Below the pieces are notes generated by a model that saw only the letters and a list, made by a program, of their open reading frames with translations, had not been told where the DNA came from and did not search any database. DNA of 12,590 nucleotides, from assembly GCA_002313335.1 (NCBI GenBank), contig DCBC01000165.1, forward strand, positions 4,693-17,282, written 5' to 3'. Origin of the DNA: Porticoccaceae bacterium UBA1117 (GTDB taxonomy: Bacteria > Pseudomonadota > Gammaproteobacteria > Pseudomonadales > Porticoccaceae). Shown here piece by piece: positions 1 through 7,510 of the stretch (the first letter of the stretch is position 1; every line of letters begins with the position of its first letter). Both the position numbers and the translations under genes were made by a program.

Positions 1-649
1 CGCCACGCTTGATATCAAGCACTGGTGACTGCTCATAAATCGTTGCCCCAAGAGACACGGCAGCGGTAGCCTCACCAATACAGAGGTTCAGCGGGTGGAC
101 ATGACCATTCCCGTCATTTCGCAATGCTCCAATGTATGCCTTTGTGCCCAACAGATGCTGAGTCTCTTGCTTAGACAGCATTTGATAATTATGGGGGAAA
201 TCGAATTTCTGCAGCTGCTCATAGTGAGCCTGCAGGTCTCTGATATGCCGAGGTTTAATGGCAACATCAACGTATCCAGACTTTAAATCACAGTCGATAT
301 TATAGGTTTTAACTCGCTCACGGATAATTTCATGTCCAGCCCAACCCATGTCCCAAAGTCTACGTTCACCCTCTGAGCCGAGGGTCGCGGCCATTTTATG
401 GTCCCCAGATATACCACCAATCATTTGTCCGCCGTTACGTCCAGAGGCACCCCAGCCAACCTTATTAGACTCAACAACATGCACATTATAGCCGCGCTCA
501 GCAAGGTGTAACGCAGTGGATATTCCTGTAAAGCCGGCACCCACAACACAGACGTCTGCGCTAACATCTCCCCGTAGCTGAGGATAATCTGTATGTTGAT
601 TAACGCTAGCTGCATAGTAGGAACTAGTATGTGGTTGGGGAGTCATCAT
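1..649 (-). CDS. PuuB-like FAD-dependent amine oxidoreductase (DAO family), N-terminal part only
   Basis: This is the first ~216 residues of a flavoprotein of the glycine/D-amino-acid oxidase (DAO) family; the C-terminus lies beyond the left edge. The N-terminus has 'HTSSYYAAS', followed by the FAD-binding dinucleotide motif 'VVGAGFTG' (about residues 31-38) and the 'GWGASGRNGGQ' motif. Further on come 'IIRERVKTYNIDCD' and 'GHVHPLNL'. I recall this combination from E. coli gamma-glutamylputrescine oxidase PuuB, which oxidises gamma-glutamylputrescine to an aldehyde, ammonia and hydrogen peroxide. Two ATG codons are adjacent (649 and 646), and a GAGG lies 13 bases before the first, so the start is approximate by one codon. 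The gene follows the AraC-type regulator by ~130 bases in the same direction. The exact substrate is not fixed by what is visible; another amine or amino-acid oxidase of the family is possible. No glutamine-synthetase-like puuA is in the window. Confidence 0.85.
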   Translation of the reverse strand, partial: MMTPQPHTSSYYAASVNQHTDYPQLRGDVSADVCVVGAGFTGISTALHLAERGYNVHVVESNKVGWGASGRNGGQMIGGISGDHKMAATLGSEGERRLWDMGWAGHEIIRERVKTYNIDCDLKSGYVDVAIKPRHIRDLQAHYEQLQKFDFPHNYQMLSKQETQHLLGTKAYIGALRNDGNGHVHPLNLCIGEATAAVSLGATIYEQSPVLDIKRG

Positions 650-733
650 TACGTAACCAAGGCCTCAAATTATTATTTAATACAATAAAGTTGTTATCCC
701 AAATATGGCTGACTCTGACATCCTACCCTATCG

Positions 734-756
734 GCAAAAATAGCGACTGACTATTC
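734..756 (-). terminator. weak candidate terminator after the AraC-type gene
   Basis: Read on the minus strand, AATAG and CTATT form a perfect 5-bp stem around a 7-base loop and run directly into a short T tract. It lies 25-50 bases after the stop of the AraC-type regulator. The stem is short and AT-rich, so it would be a poor intrinsic terminator. It is listed because it is the only hairpin-plus-T structure in this 130-base gap. Confidence 0.25.
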
Positions 757-781
757 AATTACAGTTCGTTATCTTCAAAGG

Positions 782-1552
782 CTAACGAGTTAGGGGCTGC
801 AATGATCGACGGAATTGCGCAGGCGTCTGCCCTGTTGCCTTTTTAAAGGCTGCATAAAAGGCAGAATTTGAATTAAAGCCAACCGCGAAAGAGACATCTA
901 AAATTGATTGAGATACTGCATCATGACGCAGTAAAATCGTCTTCGCCTCGGCAATTCTGTAGCTATTTAGGAAATCAAAAAAGCTCATCTTAAAGCCAGA
1001 ATTCACTGCTTGAGATAGGTGATTCACTGAGCAGTCGACCATGGCCGCTAGCCGCGGAAGGGTTAGATCTGGATCAAGATAGGCTTTGTGCTTATCCATT
1101 AGATCCGCTAGTTGACGCTTGTAGTTTTCAAGTTGCTTATCATCAAGTCCCGATTTTGCATATTTAGGTGCGTCTATGTCACCGGTCACCGCCGCAAGAG
1201 AACTGATTGAATGCATAGGGTCATAATAATCGGTAATCCGTACAGCACCACCACCTTTTAAAACAATGAATTCTGCACCGCTCCAACTTTCAGATTTCAG
1301 ATTAATAGAAGACATTTTGTACTGAAAGGCTATGGCGTTATCACTGCACAGAACTTCACTGGTAAGCTCATAGCGACGGTCTTGGGACGCAAAAAATCCC
1401 GCCAGATTGGTAATTAGCTCATCGCGAGAAAACTGTTGATGGTTTGGTATATCGCAGTAGGTACCATTTTTATCAAGGTGATCTGCTACCCCCTTAGCAT
1501 CACTGTGGTTCCACGCATCGAAGTAGCTATCTACAAAATCTATTGCGCGCAT
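782..1552 (-). CDS. Transcriptional regulator: NTF2/SnoaL-like domain fused to AraC-family HTH
   Basis: A cytoplasmic DNA-binding regulator of about 256 residues. Residues ~5-115 resemble an NTF2/SnoaL-like alpha+beta barrel: 'FVDSYFDAWNHSDA' at the start, then 'DRRYELTSEVLCSDNAIAFQY' style strands and 'ITDYYDP' at the end. Residues ~145-253 are an AraC/XylS DNA-binding domain with two helix-turn-helices ('LPRLAAMVDCSVNHLSQAVN' and the signature 'VSFAVGFNSNSAFYAAFKK', then 'TGQTPAQFRR'). Most AraC proteins carry a cupin-like sensor at this position, so the NTF2-like pocket is the odd part; it could bind a hydrophobic or cyclic effector (inference). AGGAG lies 9 bases before ATG at 1552 and 6 bases before an in-frame GTG at 1555; I prefer the ATG. 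The gene sits between an outer-membrane protein and a PuuB-like oxidase in the same direction, which it may regulate. Confidence 0.9.
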   Translation of the reverse strand: MRAIDFVDSYFDAWNHSDAKGVADHLDKNGTYCDIPNHQQFSRDELITNLAGFFASQDRRYELTSEVLCSDNAIAFQYKMSSINLKSESWSGAEFIVLKGGGAVRITDYYDPMHSISSLAAVTGDIDAPKYAKSGLDDKQLENYKRQLADLMDKHKAYLDPDLTLPRLAAMVDCSVNHLSQAVNSGFKMSFFDFLNSYRIAEAKTILLRHDAVSQSILDVSFAVGFNSNSAFYAAFKKATGQTPAQFRRSLQPLTR

Positions 1553-1590
1553 CACAACTCACTCCTGACATTAATACCACCCGGAGATTG

Positions 1591-1596
1591 AGTATA
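1591..1596 (-). promoter_or_regulatory. candidate -10 element for the AraC-type regulator gene
   Basis: On the minus strand the hexamer TATACT (five of six matches to TATAAT) lies ~40 bases before the start codon, giving an untranslated leader of about 30 bases that contains the AGGAG ribosome site. No good -35 box lies 16-18 bases upstream, which would suit an activator-dependent promoter. This is a pattern match only. Confidence 0.35.
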
Positions 1597-1632
1597 GCCG
1601 AACTTTACGCGGATAATCTAGACCAAAACCCT

Positions 1633-1643
1633 CCCCATAGGGG
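1633..1643. promoter_or_regulatory. short perfect inverted repeat, possible operator or weak terminator
   Basis: CCCC-ATA-GGGG is a perfect 4-bp-arm inverted repeat in the ~120-base gap between the outer-membrane protein stop and the AraC-type gene. Its centre lies ~45 bases upstream of the candidate -10 at 1591-1596, a position used by activator sites. Read on the minus strand it is soon followed by a TTTT run, so a weak terminator for the outer-membrane gene is the alternative. Confidence 0.25.
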
Positions 1644-1676
1644 TATCAAAATATGCAGTAGCAACGCTTAATAGAA

Positions 1677-3950
1677 CTAAAATCGGTAGCGTATTTTGGC
1701 AATTATAGATTCAACCTGAACGCCTCTCCAGCCCTTATCAAATAGTGTCTTCGGTCCTTCATCACCATCTTCGGTGCCATAAAAGCCTCCGCGGCTATAA
1801 ACAAAAAAGATATCTGAAAGAGGGGCCAGCTGATAACGATACCGTATTTGAAATGCAGTATCACTAACACTAAAGTTCGAGGATGCGATGTCTGACGCCA
1901 TAAGATCGCCACTATTATTAAGCTGGTAGCTATTTATAGCCTCTGCATCAAGGCCTATCCACTCAAATTTCAATCGCACCTCTTGACGGTTTGAAGGATA
2001 CCAATCTAACCGAATCGACCCAACATACTTATCAGTTTGATAACCGGCCAACTGAGATGCATCTCCATCCCACAGTAGCCACTCTCGATACTTTTTAAAC
2101 GAAACCTTACCACCAAGCGTTAAGGTCTCAGTCAGATACAACTGCGGACTAAAATAGGCTCCGTAGTATAACTCTTGTGTCTCCTCTGTCCCCGTATAAG
2201 CTTTAGCACTAAATACGTAATCATTACCTCTGGGGCTCTCATACCTTACCGCCGCATGGTACTTAGATGGCCGAAAATATGATCCATTACCACGAGTAAT
2301 ACGATCATCCCAGCCCGATGATGTAGATTCTAGATCTACCGATATTTTACGAGTAGATTTAAATATCCACTCAGATTTCAATTCAGCCCAGGCATATAGG
2401 CGGTCACCAGCTGTATTCTCAGCATAAGAGTATGAAAATTCATTAGACCCCGATAACAAGGATGATTCCTGATCATATTTGCGACGGTCGTAACGATGAT
2501 AGCCAAAAAATTCATCAAACGCATTGCGTCTCATGAAACCCATGTCATTCATCTCAAATTCATCTCCGTAGTGAGAAAAATATAATACATGAGACCATTT
2601 ATCGCTGGGGGCATAGGACCAGTTCATCCATCCCGCATAATCTTGCTGATCAATCGCATAATAGTTATTTGCATCATTAGGTACCTGCTTAATATCACTG
2701 TGCAAAATTTGTCCAGCGACTCTGACTTTATTGCTGGAGTCCCATTTAACATCAATACCCTGGACTGTTGCCTCACGTCCTAATAAATCTCGAGTGACGT
2801 GGGTTAATCGATGTCCAAAAGACAAATCATCCACTTTTCTCTGAATACGGCTGGATATAAAATCACCACCAGCACCACCTTCAGACATATCTTCTCTAAC
2901 AGCAAACAGACCCATATCAACTGACTTTCCATAGTGAGTCAGCTTTGCTGCTCCATCTATATCTAGCAATCCACTATCAGCTCCGGCCCCGATCCGACGG
3001 GTATAGAGAACAACATCTTCATTAGGTTGAGCGCTGCTAAACAGCGCTTGATTTTCGGTAAAGAACGGTCTTTTTTCAGCCACAAATGTCTCAAAGGCAG
3101 AGAAATTAACGACTAAGTCATCACTCTCGACCTGACCAAAATCAGGATTTATAGCCCCTGTCAACTGAGTAGTGCTGTTCGGTCGCCATATAAAATCTAA
3201 ACCTACCTTTGTATCATTCGTTAAAGTTCCGCCCTCAGGACTCTTTAAATTATTGTTATGGCTAGCATAAGGAAACCAGTCCAGTGTCGAGGCTTTTACC
3301 TGTTTAACCTCTATCGGATGCCAGTCCTCCATGAAGGTAGTTCGAGTATAAAAAGCATTAGGAAAAGCAAACCGCAACGACTCGTTATAAACTACTCGCG
3401 AGAACCATACAGCCATCTTCTTGTTACCATCTGAGGATCCAGACATTGGTGCAACTGTCCACGGAATATGTATTTCACTAAACCAATAATCACCGGTGGT
3501 AGAGGTCTGTGAATACCAAGTACCATCCCAGTCCCCAGAGTACGTTCCTGACCCTATAATGCCATCTTGTCTTGAATTAGCAGAGCCGACGGTAAAATCA
3601 TAGGCTGCAACAGCAGTTCCATCAAAGTCGATACTAACCACATTACGATCGGCTTCGATTTGTGCGTCTCTAGGAAAACGTCGATTAACCCGTTTAACCG
3701 ATGCTGGCTGGAAGTTCTTAAAACTAACAAAAATACCCTCTTTGTTGGTGATCATGCGCACTTCGGTAGCATATTTAGCAACATCGCCGGTTAATGGCTC
3801 AACAGTAACAAAATTCGTATAGACATTAGCATCAAGCCACTCAGGCTCATCAAGCACACCATCAATAGTAATATCAGCATAGGCAGCAGAGCCCATCAGG
3901 GAAAAACTAAGGGTAGCTGAGAGTAAAAAATGACAGTAAGACTGATTCAT
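1677..3950 (-). CDS. Outer-membrane protein with CBM9-like N-terminal domain and DUF5916 beta-barrel
   Basis: A 757-residue exported protein. Residues 1-25 form a Sec signal peptide with a hydrophobic core ('HFLLSATLSFSLMG') and an A-Y-A cleavage site before Asp26. The mature N-terminus opens with 'ITIDGVLDEPEW', the hallmark start of the carbohydrate-binding-family-9-like domain found in front of DUF5916 barrels; it continues to about residue 220 ('DFTVGSANSRQDG', 'WFSEIHIPW'). From about residue 230 the sequence alternates polar and aromatic residues in many short amphipathic strands ('LDFIWRPNSTTQLTGAINPD', 'RPFFTENQALF'). It ends in 'IAKIRYRF' with a C-terminal Phe, as expected for BAM-assembled barrels. 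The ligand is unknown; despite the CBM9-like name, carbohydrate binding is not shown. ATG at 3950 gives a proper signal peptide, but the ribosome site is weak. It stands alone between the MOSC and AraC-type genes with ~130- and ~120-base gaps. Confidence 0.9.
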   Translation of the reverse strand: MNQSYCHFLLSATLSFSLMGSAAYADITIDGVLDEPEWLDANVYTNFVTVEPLTGDVAKYATEVRMITNKEGIFVSFKNFQPASVKRVNRRFPRDAQIEADRNVVSIDFDGTAVAAYDFTVGSANSRQDGIIGSGTYSGDWDGTWYSQTSTTGDYWFSEIHIPWTVAPMSGSSDGNKKMAVWFSRVVYNESLRFAFPNAFYTRTTFMEDWHPIEVKQVKASTLDWFPYASHNNNLKSPEGGTLTNDTKVGLDFIWRPNSTTQLTGAINPDFGQVESDDLVVNFSAFETFVAEKRPFFTENQALFSSAQPNEDVVLYTRRIGAGADSGLLDIDGAAKLTHYGKSVDMGLFAVREDMSEGGAGGDFISSRIQRKVDDLSFGHRLTHVTRDLLGREATVQGIDVKWDSSNKVRVAGQILHSDIKQVPNDANNYYAIDQQDYAGWMNWSYAPSDKWSHVLYFSHYGDEFEMNDMGFMRRNAFDEFFGYHRYDRRKYDQESSLLSGSNEFSYSYAENTAGDRLYAWAELKSEWIFKSTRKISVDLESTSSGWDDRITRGNGSYFRPSKYHAAVRYESPRGNDYVFSAKAYTGTEETQELYYGAYFSPQLYLTETLTLGGKVSFKKYREWLLWDGDASQLAGYQTDKYVGSIRLDWYPSNRQEVRLKFEWIGLDAEAINSYQLNNSGDLMASDIASSNFSVSDTAFQIRYRYQLAPLSDIFFVYSRGGFYGTEDGDEGPKTLFDKGWRGVQVESIIAKIRYRF

Positions 3951-3980
3951 AACTAAGGAACACTTTCCGTATGTATAGGG

Positions 3981-3990
3981 TAACCGGTTA
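3981..3990. promoter_or_regulatory. 10-bp perfect palindrome TAACCGGTTA upstream of the outer-membrane protein gene
   Basis: The palindrome lies 31-40 bases before the start codon at 3950. Its right-hand base overlaps a TAAAAT hexamer (3990-3995, minus strand) that could serve as a -10 box, so the palindrome would cover the transcription start, a typical operator position. No convincing -35 box accompanies it. Binding protein unknown. Confidence 0.3.
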
Positions 3991-4082
3991 TTTTATGGAT
4001 TCACCATGAAATTACTACATAAAATATAATAATCAACCCGAATATAGGCTATTTTAACAGCTTAGAATGCTCAAAAGAGTCT

Positions 4083-4667
4083 CTAAAACCTGCCCAACCA
4101 AGCGGGCGCTTTATAGGGTATAACCGTGACCTGGTCACCGGAGTGAATAATACCCGGGACTTCTATTACACCAACAACGCCGCGACTATATTTTGACGCC
4201 TCTAAAAATGCGCCTTTGGGGATAACAGCCCCGCTGTTAGTCGTATGAACCAACGCTAAATTCTCGTCCATATCAACACATGGCGGATTATATTCTTCGA
4301 CAATTAACTCTGCACCAGAGGGAAATTTAAGAACACTCCCTTTGGGCAGATGCGATAGATTGGACACCCCCGACAAACAAAGGTTAGCCCCAACGCTCGC
4401 TGCGGACAAAGACTGAGTTAAATCCATTTTTTCTGCGATGTCAGCTAACTCTTCGACAGAAACTGCAGACCACTGTCTTTCATTGCGCCGGGTAGTACCT
4501 GACACTTGCTTATCACCCGATTCCCAAGTCTCTCTTTCAAATGAGGCATGGCGGTCGCCAACAAATCCGGAGAGCTGCGCATTAAGCAGTAATCGTGGCT
4601 CTTTGCCTATTTTCTCCTCCGAGGCTCCTAAACAAACCGAATCGACCTGACAAATGAATCGTTTCAT
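4083..4667 (-). CDS. MOSC-domain protein
   Basis: A 194-residue cytoplasmic protein that is essentially a single MOSC domain (the C-terminal domain of Moco sulfurase; also in YiiM/YcbX-type proteins). Visible family marks are 'GFVGDRHA' (34-41), an Arg/Asn-rich stretch followed by 'RQWSAVS' (64-70), 'VGANLCLSG' (92-100), and the conserved cysteine in 'NPPC' (Cys130), the residue proposed in the family to carry sulfur or contact the molybdenum cofactor. There is no N-terminal beta-barrel or ferredoxin domain, so it is a stand-alone form. It starts 13 bases after the stop of the GcvT-like gene and is the last gene of that unit, suggesting it serves the same process. Its substrate cannot be read from the sequence. 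ATG at 4667 is the natural start; the ribosome site is weak (GAGAA). Confidence 0.9.
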   Translation of the reverse strand: MKRFICQVDSVCLGASEEKIGKEPRLLLNAQLSGFVGDRHASFERETWESGDKQVSGTTRRNERQWSAVSVEELADIAEKMDLTQSLSAASVGANLCLSGVSNLSHLPKGSVLKFPSGAELIVEEYNPPCVDMDENLALVHTTNSGAVIPKGAFLEASKYSRGVVGVIEVPGIIHSGDQVTVIPYKAPAWLGRF

Positions 4668-4680
4668 ATATTTCTCAATC

Positions 4681-5898
4681 TTAAAAAGCGGCTGGTGGGG
4701 TTGCTCTAGCGCGCTCCGGCGCCCAAAAAGGTTTTTTCTGGAGGGTACACTTCGCTACCTTACTATGGTGCCTTAGCTCTTTCGAATAGTAAATTTCCGC
4801 CCAAATGGTACTCTTGAGCGCTGAAGTCTTAACCATTGCTAAGGCAATATTGGCCTTTACCACCGGCGACCACATTGCCGAGGTGACATAGCCAATCTCC
4901 TTACTACAGTCCTCATCAGCATATAAAAAAGATTCTTCTGCAGGCTTATTACCCTCTATATCTAACTTTACTAGGGTATATTCAGCGCCTTGATCACGTT
5001 CTTTCAAAAGCGCATTTCTGCCATTAAAGTGTGGCTTTTTAAAATCCACTAGCCAGTCTAAACTTAACTCAAATGGTGTTTGGTCATACTGGAAATGAAT
5101 AGTTTTCAACGCTTCATTAAACTCCATGCCCGGCATAATAAAGCCAGCCTCTAAACGAGCCATGTTAGTTGCAGATTCGCCATAAGGCTGAATACCATAA
5201 TTTTCTCCCGCACGATAAAGGGCATCCCAAAACTCTAACGCTAAATCAGGGGAAATCCAAAGCTCATAACCCAGATCACCGGTAAACCCAGTTCGTGAAA
5301 CCATTAATGGCGTATCTTCACTACCCGCAAACGGAAAGTGAGAAATACAAAATGGTTTGAGGTTTTCAATACCCTGCAAGCCCATTTTTTTAAGGACCTC
5401 GCAGCTGGTAGGACCTTGTAACGAGAGCGCCGCAATATCATCGGACATATCAGTAATATGCAATTGATTAAAGCCAAACGCACTCTTGCGTAACCACGCC
5501 AGTGATGGACTGCCACAGGTAAGCAAAAAACGATCTGCGCCAAGCTTAAAAATTGTGCCATCATCAATAAGGCGACCTTCATCGGTACACCAGCACACGT
5601 AGGTCACTCTATTTTCTTTGAGTTTAGTAATATCTCTGGTCACCATTCTATTGAGCATTGCTTCGGCGTCAGGACCACTCAGAATATATTTTTGCATCGG
5701 ACAAATATCATAGGTCGCACAACTATTACGAATGCAAAAGTACTCATACTCCTCATCGTAATAGTAATCAGCAAACTTGTAACCATTCCAACTGGACCAA
5801 GCATCACGGAGGTTCAATGCCGCCTGACGAGGATGAAAAGGACTTTCCTTTAGTCGTTCACCTGCAAAAGGATCGGTAACATCTGGCATGCTATTCAT
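4681..5898 (-). CDS. GcvT-family aminomethyltransferase-like protein, probable THF-dependent demethylase
   Basis: A ~405-residue protein of the glycine-cleavage T-protein / DmdA / LigM superfamily, whose members move a one-carbon group to tetrahydrofolate. The GcvT fold is visible throughout: 'YILSGPDAEAMLNR', 'DEGRLIDDGTIF' with the Asp-Asp pair at the place of the GcvT catalytic Asp, 'LSLQGPTS', 'SRTGFTGDLGYELW', 'ARLEAGF', and the C-terminal barrel signature 'IGYVTSAMWSPVVKANIALA'. No gcvH or gcvP is near, so a role in glycine cleavage is unlikely; a catabolic demethylase acting with the neighbouring flavoproteins is the inference. The start is ambiguous: ATG at 5910 has GAGG directly abutting it, while ATG at 5898 has GAGGA 11 bases upstream and overlaps the previous stop by 8 bases; I chose 5898. 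The tail after ~residue 390 is short, basic and Pro/Ala-rich. Confidence 0.92.
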   Translation of the reverse strand: MNSMPDVTDPFAGERLKESPFHPRQAALNLRDAWSSWNGYKFADYYYDEEYEYFCIRNSCATYDICPMQKYILSGPDAEAMLNRMVTRDITKLKENRVTYVCWCTDEGRLIDDGTIFKLGADRFLLTCGSPSLAWLRKSAFGFNQLHITDMSDDIAALSLQGPTSCEVLKKMGLQGIENLKPFCISHFPFAGSEDTPLMVSRTGFTGDLGYELWISPDLALEFWDALYRAGENYGIQPYGESATNMARLEAGFIMPGMEFNEALKTIHFQYDQTPFELSLDWLVDFKKPHFNGRNALLKERDQGAEYTLVKLDIEGNKPAEESFLYADEDCSKEIGYVTSAMWSPVVKANIALAMVKTSALKSTIWAEIYYSKELRHHSKVAKCTLQKKPFWAPERARATPPAAF

Positions 5899-7510
5899 CG
5901 TAAAAATCATCCTCGGGTACAGTATTGGGCCGCTTCAAGTCCATAAGAATTTCTCGCGCCGCATTAGCACCGCAAGCTGATGACACTCCGCCCCCTGGAT
6001 GCGTAGACGAACCACACATATACATATTTTTGATCGGCATACGATACTGGGCATAGCCAGGAAACGGACGATTAAATAATAGTTGGTCAATAGTTAACTC
6101 GCCCTGAAAAATATTACCTTCAGTAAGACCTATTTCAGCTTCTATATCATGAGGTGTGCGAACTTCCATATGAACAATCAAATCTTTAAAGCCAGGACTA
6201 TAACGCTCAAGTTTATTGACCACGGTCTGACCGAAGGCATCGCGCTTTTCGGATGTCCATGGTCCATCGGCCAATTGAGGTGGGCAATATTGTACAAAAT
6301 TCGACATCCAGTGTTGACCTGGTGGCGCTACAGTAGGGTCCCAAGCTGAGGGTATGACTGACTCGATAAAAGGGTCCTCAGACCAGCGACCATGCTTCCA
6401 ACAATCATAGGCGCGCTCCATGGTTTCCATTGACCCAACAAACCCCTGTCCACCGCGATTAATATATCGGTTATCGGCCACATTATTGAACTTGGGTAAC
6501 CCCGAGAGGGCTATATTGACCTTGCCGGATGAGCCCCTAATTTTAAAGTTTTTCGCCTTTTCATAGATACCCGCTGGCAAGTCATTTTTGTCCATGCATT
6601 GAGTAAATGTGCGCTTGGCATCCATGTTAGAAACGACAATATTGGAATGTAACTCATCACCATTATCAAGCACCACACCGGTGGCTTTACCATTTTTAAC
6701 CACGATTTTGTCAACGCCAGCATTGGTTCGAATCTCACCACCATGCTCCTGCAAAGCGCCGGCTATGGCGTTGGAAATAGCACCCATACCACCTCTTGCT
6801 AAACCCCAGGCACCCACGTTGCCATCAACATCTCCCATGACATGGTGCAGCAAGATATAAGCCGAACCCGGAGAGTACACCCCCAATGCAGTACCAATAA
6901 CACCTGGGCTGGCCATGGCCGCTTTTATCAAGTCATCTTCAAAGTAGTCATCCAAAAAATCAGCGGCGCTCATGGTGAAAAAACGAATGTACTCATAAAG
7001 TTCTTTCTCACCGAGAGACCAAAACTCTTTTGCCAACCACAGTAGCTCACGTATATCTCTTGGCTTAAATGAAGTTGGGTTTGGTGGTGTACGAAGTAAT
7101 GTTTTACGAATTAGTTGTGCATAGCGTCCAAGGTCAGTCTGAAAGCGAAACATTGCATCCGCATCATGCGGGGAGCGACGGCGCAACTGATTATACTCAG
7201 CTTCCTCCGAGTGATAACTGGCCATCGTATCGCCGTTATCAGCAAATACCACCGTGCCCAGATATGGCACTAAAACTAACCCATGCTTCGTTAGATTTAA
7301 ATCACGGTGGATAGTCTGTCGCATCATACTGCATACATAGGAGCAGCTTGAATAGAACCAGCCGTCATGCATTTCACGAGTCACCGCAGCACCGCCAATG
7401 TACTCGTTTTTTTCAACAACTAGCACATCAAGGCCTGCTTTAGCTAAGTAGGCTGCATTGGTTAATCCATTGTGACCAGCACCGACAATAATGGCATCAT
7501 ACTTTTTCAT
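5891..7510 (-). CDS. PYROXD2/CrtI-like FAD-dependent oxidoreductase (second of tandem pair)
   Basis: A 539-residue flavoprotein of the phytoene-desaturase (CrtI)-like superfamily, close in layout to human PYROXD2. The N-terminal Rossmann motif is 'VGAGHNGL' (GxGxxG at residues 10-15), with Glu33 at the end of the second strand to hold the FAD ribose and 'IGGAAVTRE' next. The middle has 'SPGSAYILLHHVMG' and 'RGGMGAISNAIA', and the C-terminal FAD motif is 'MCGSSTHPGGG' with 'GANAAREI' (about 498-521). Such enzymes remove hydride pairs from, or isomerise, hydrophobic or amine substrates; the substrate here is unknown, and there are no other carotenoid genes, so a phytoene role is unlikely. The start ATG overlaps the preceding gene's stop as ATGA, and the 3' end overlaps the GcvT-like gene, implying coupled translation. 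The C-terminus is acidic ('PEDDFYDE'). Confidence 0.93.
   Translation of the reverse strand: MKKYDAIIVGAGHNGLTNAAYLAKAGLDVLVVEKNEYIGGAAVTREMHDGWFYSSCSYVCSMMRQTIHRDLNLTKHGLVLVPYLGTVVFADNGDTMASYHSEEAEYNQLRRRSPHDADAMFRFQTDLGRYAQLIRKTLLRTPPNPTSFKPRDIRELLWLAKEFWSLGEKELYEYIRFFTMSAADFLDDYFEDDLIKAAMASPGVIGTALGVYSPGSAYILLHHVMGDVDGNVGAWGLARGGMGAISNAIAGALQEHGGEIRTNAGVDKIVVKNGKATGVVLDNGDELHSNIVVSNMDAKRTFTQCMDKNDLPAGIYEKAKNFKIRGSSGKVNIALSGLPKFNNVADNRYINRGGQGFVGSMETMERAYDCWKHGRWSEDPFIESVIPSAWDPTVAPPGQHWMSNFVQYCPPQLADGPWTSEKRDAFGQTVVNKLERYSPGFKDLIVHMEVRTPHDIEAEIGLTEGNIFQGELTIDQLLFNRPFPGYAQYRMPIKNMYMCGSSTHPGGGVSSACGANAAREILMDLKRPNTVPEDDFYDE

Noticed and set aside
4020..4082. Intrinsic terminator after the MOSC gene
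   Set aside because: Only 3-bp stems can be formed in this AT-rich stretch, with no GC-rich hairpin followed by a T tract.
5899..5910. ATG at 5910 as the start of the GcvT-like gene
   Set aside because: The GAGG abuts this ATG with no spacing; the ATG at 5898 has the same ribosome site at a usable distance. The choice remains uncertain.
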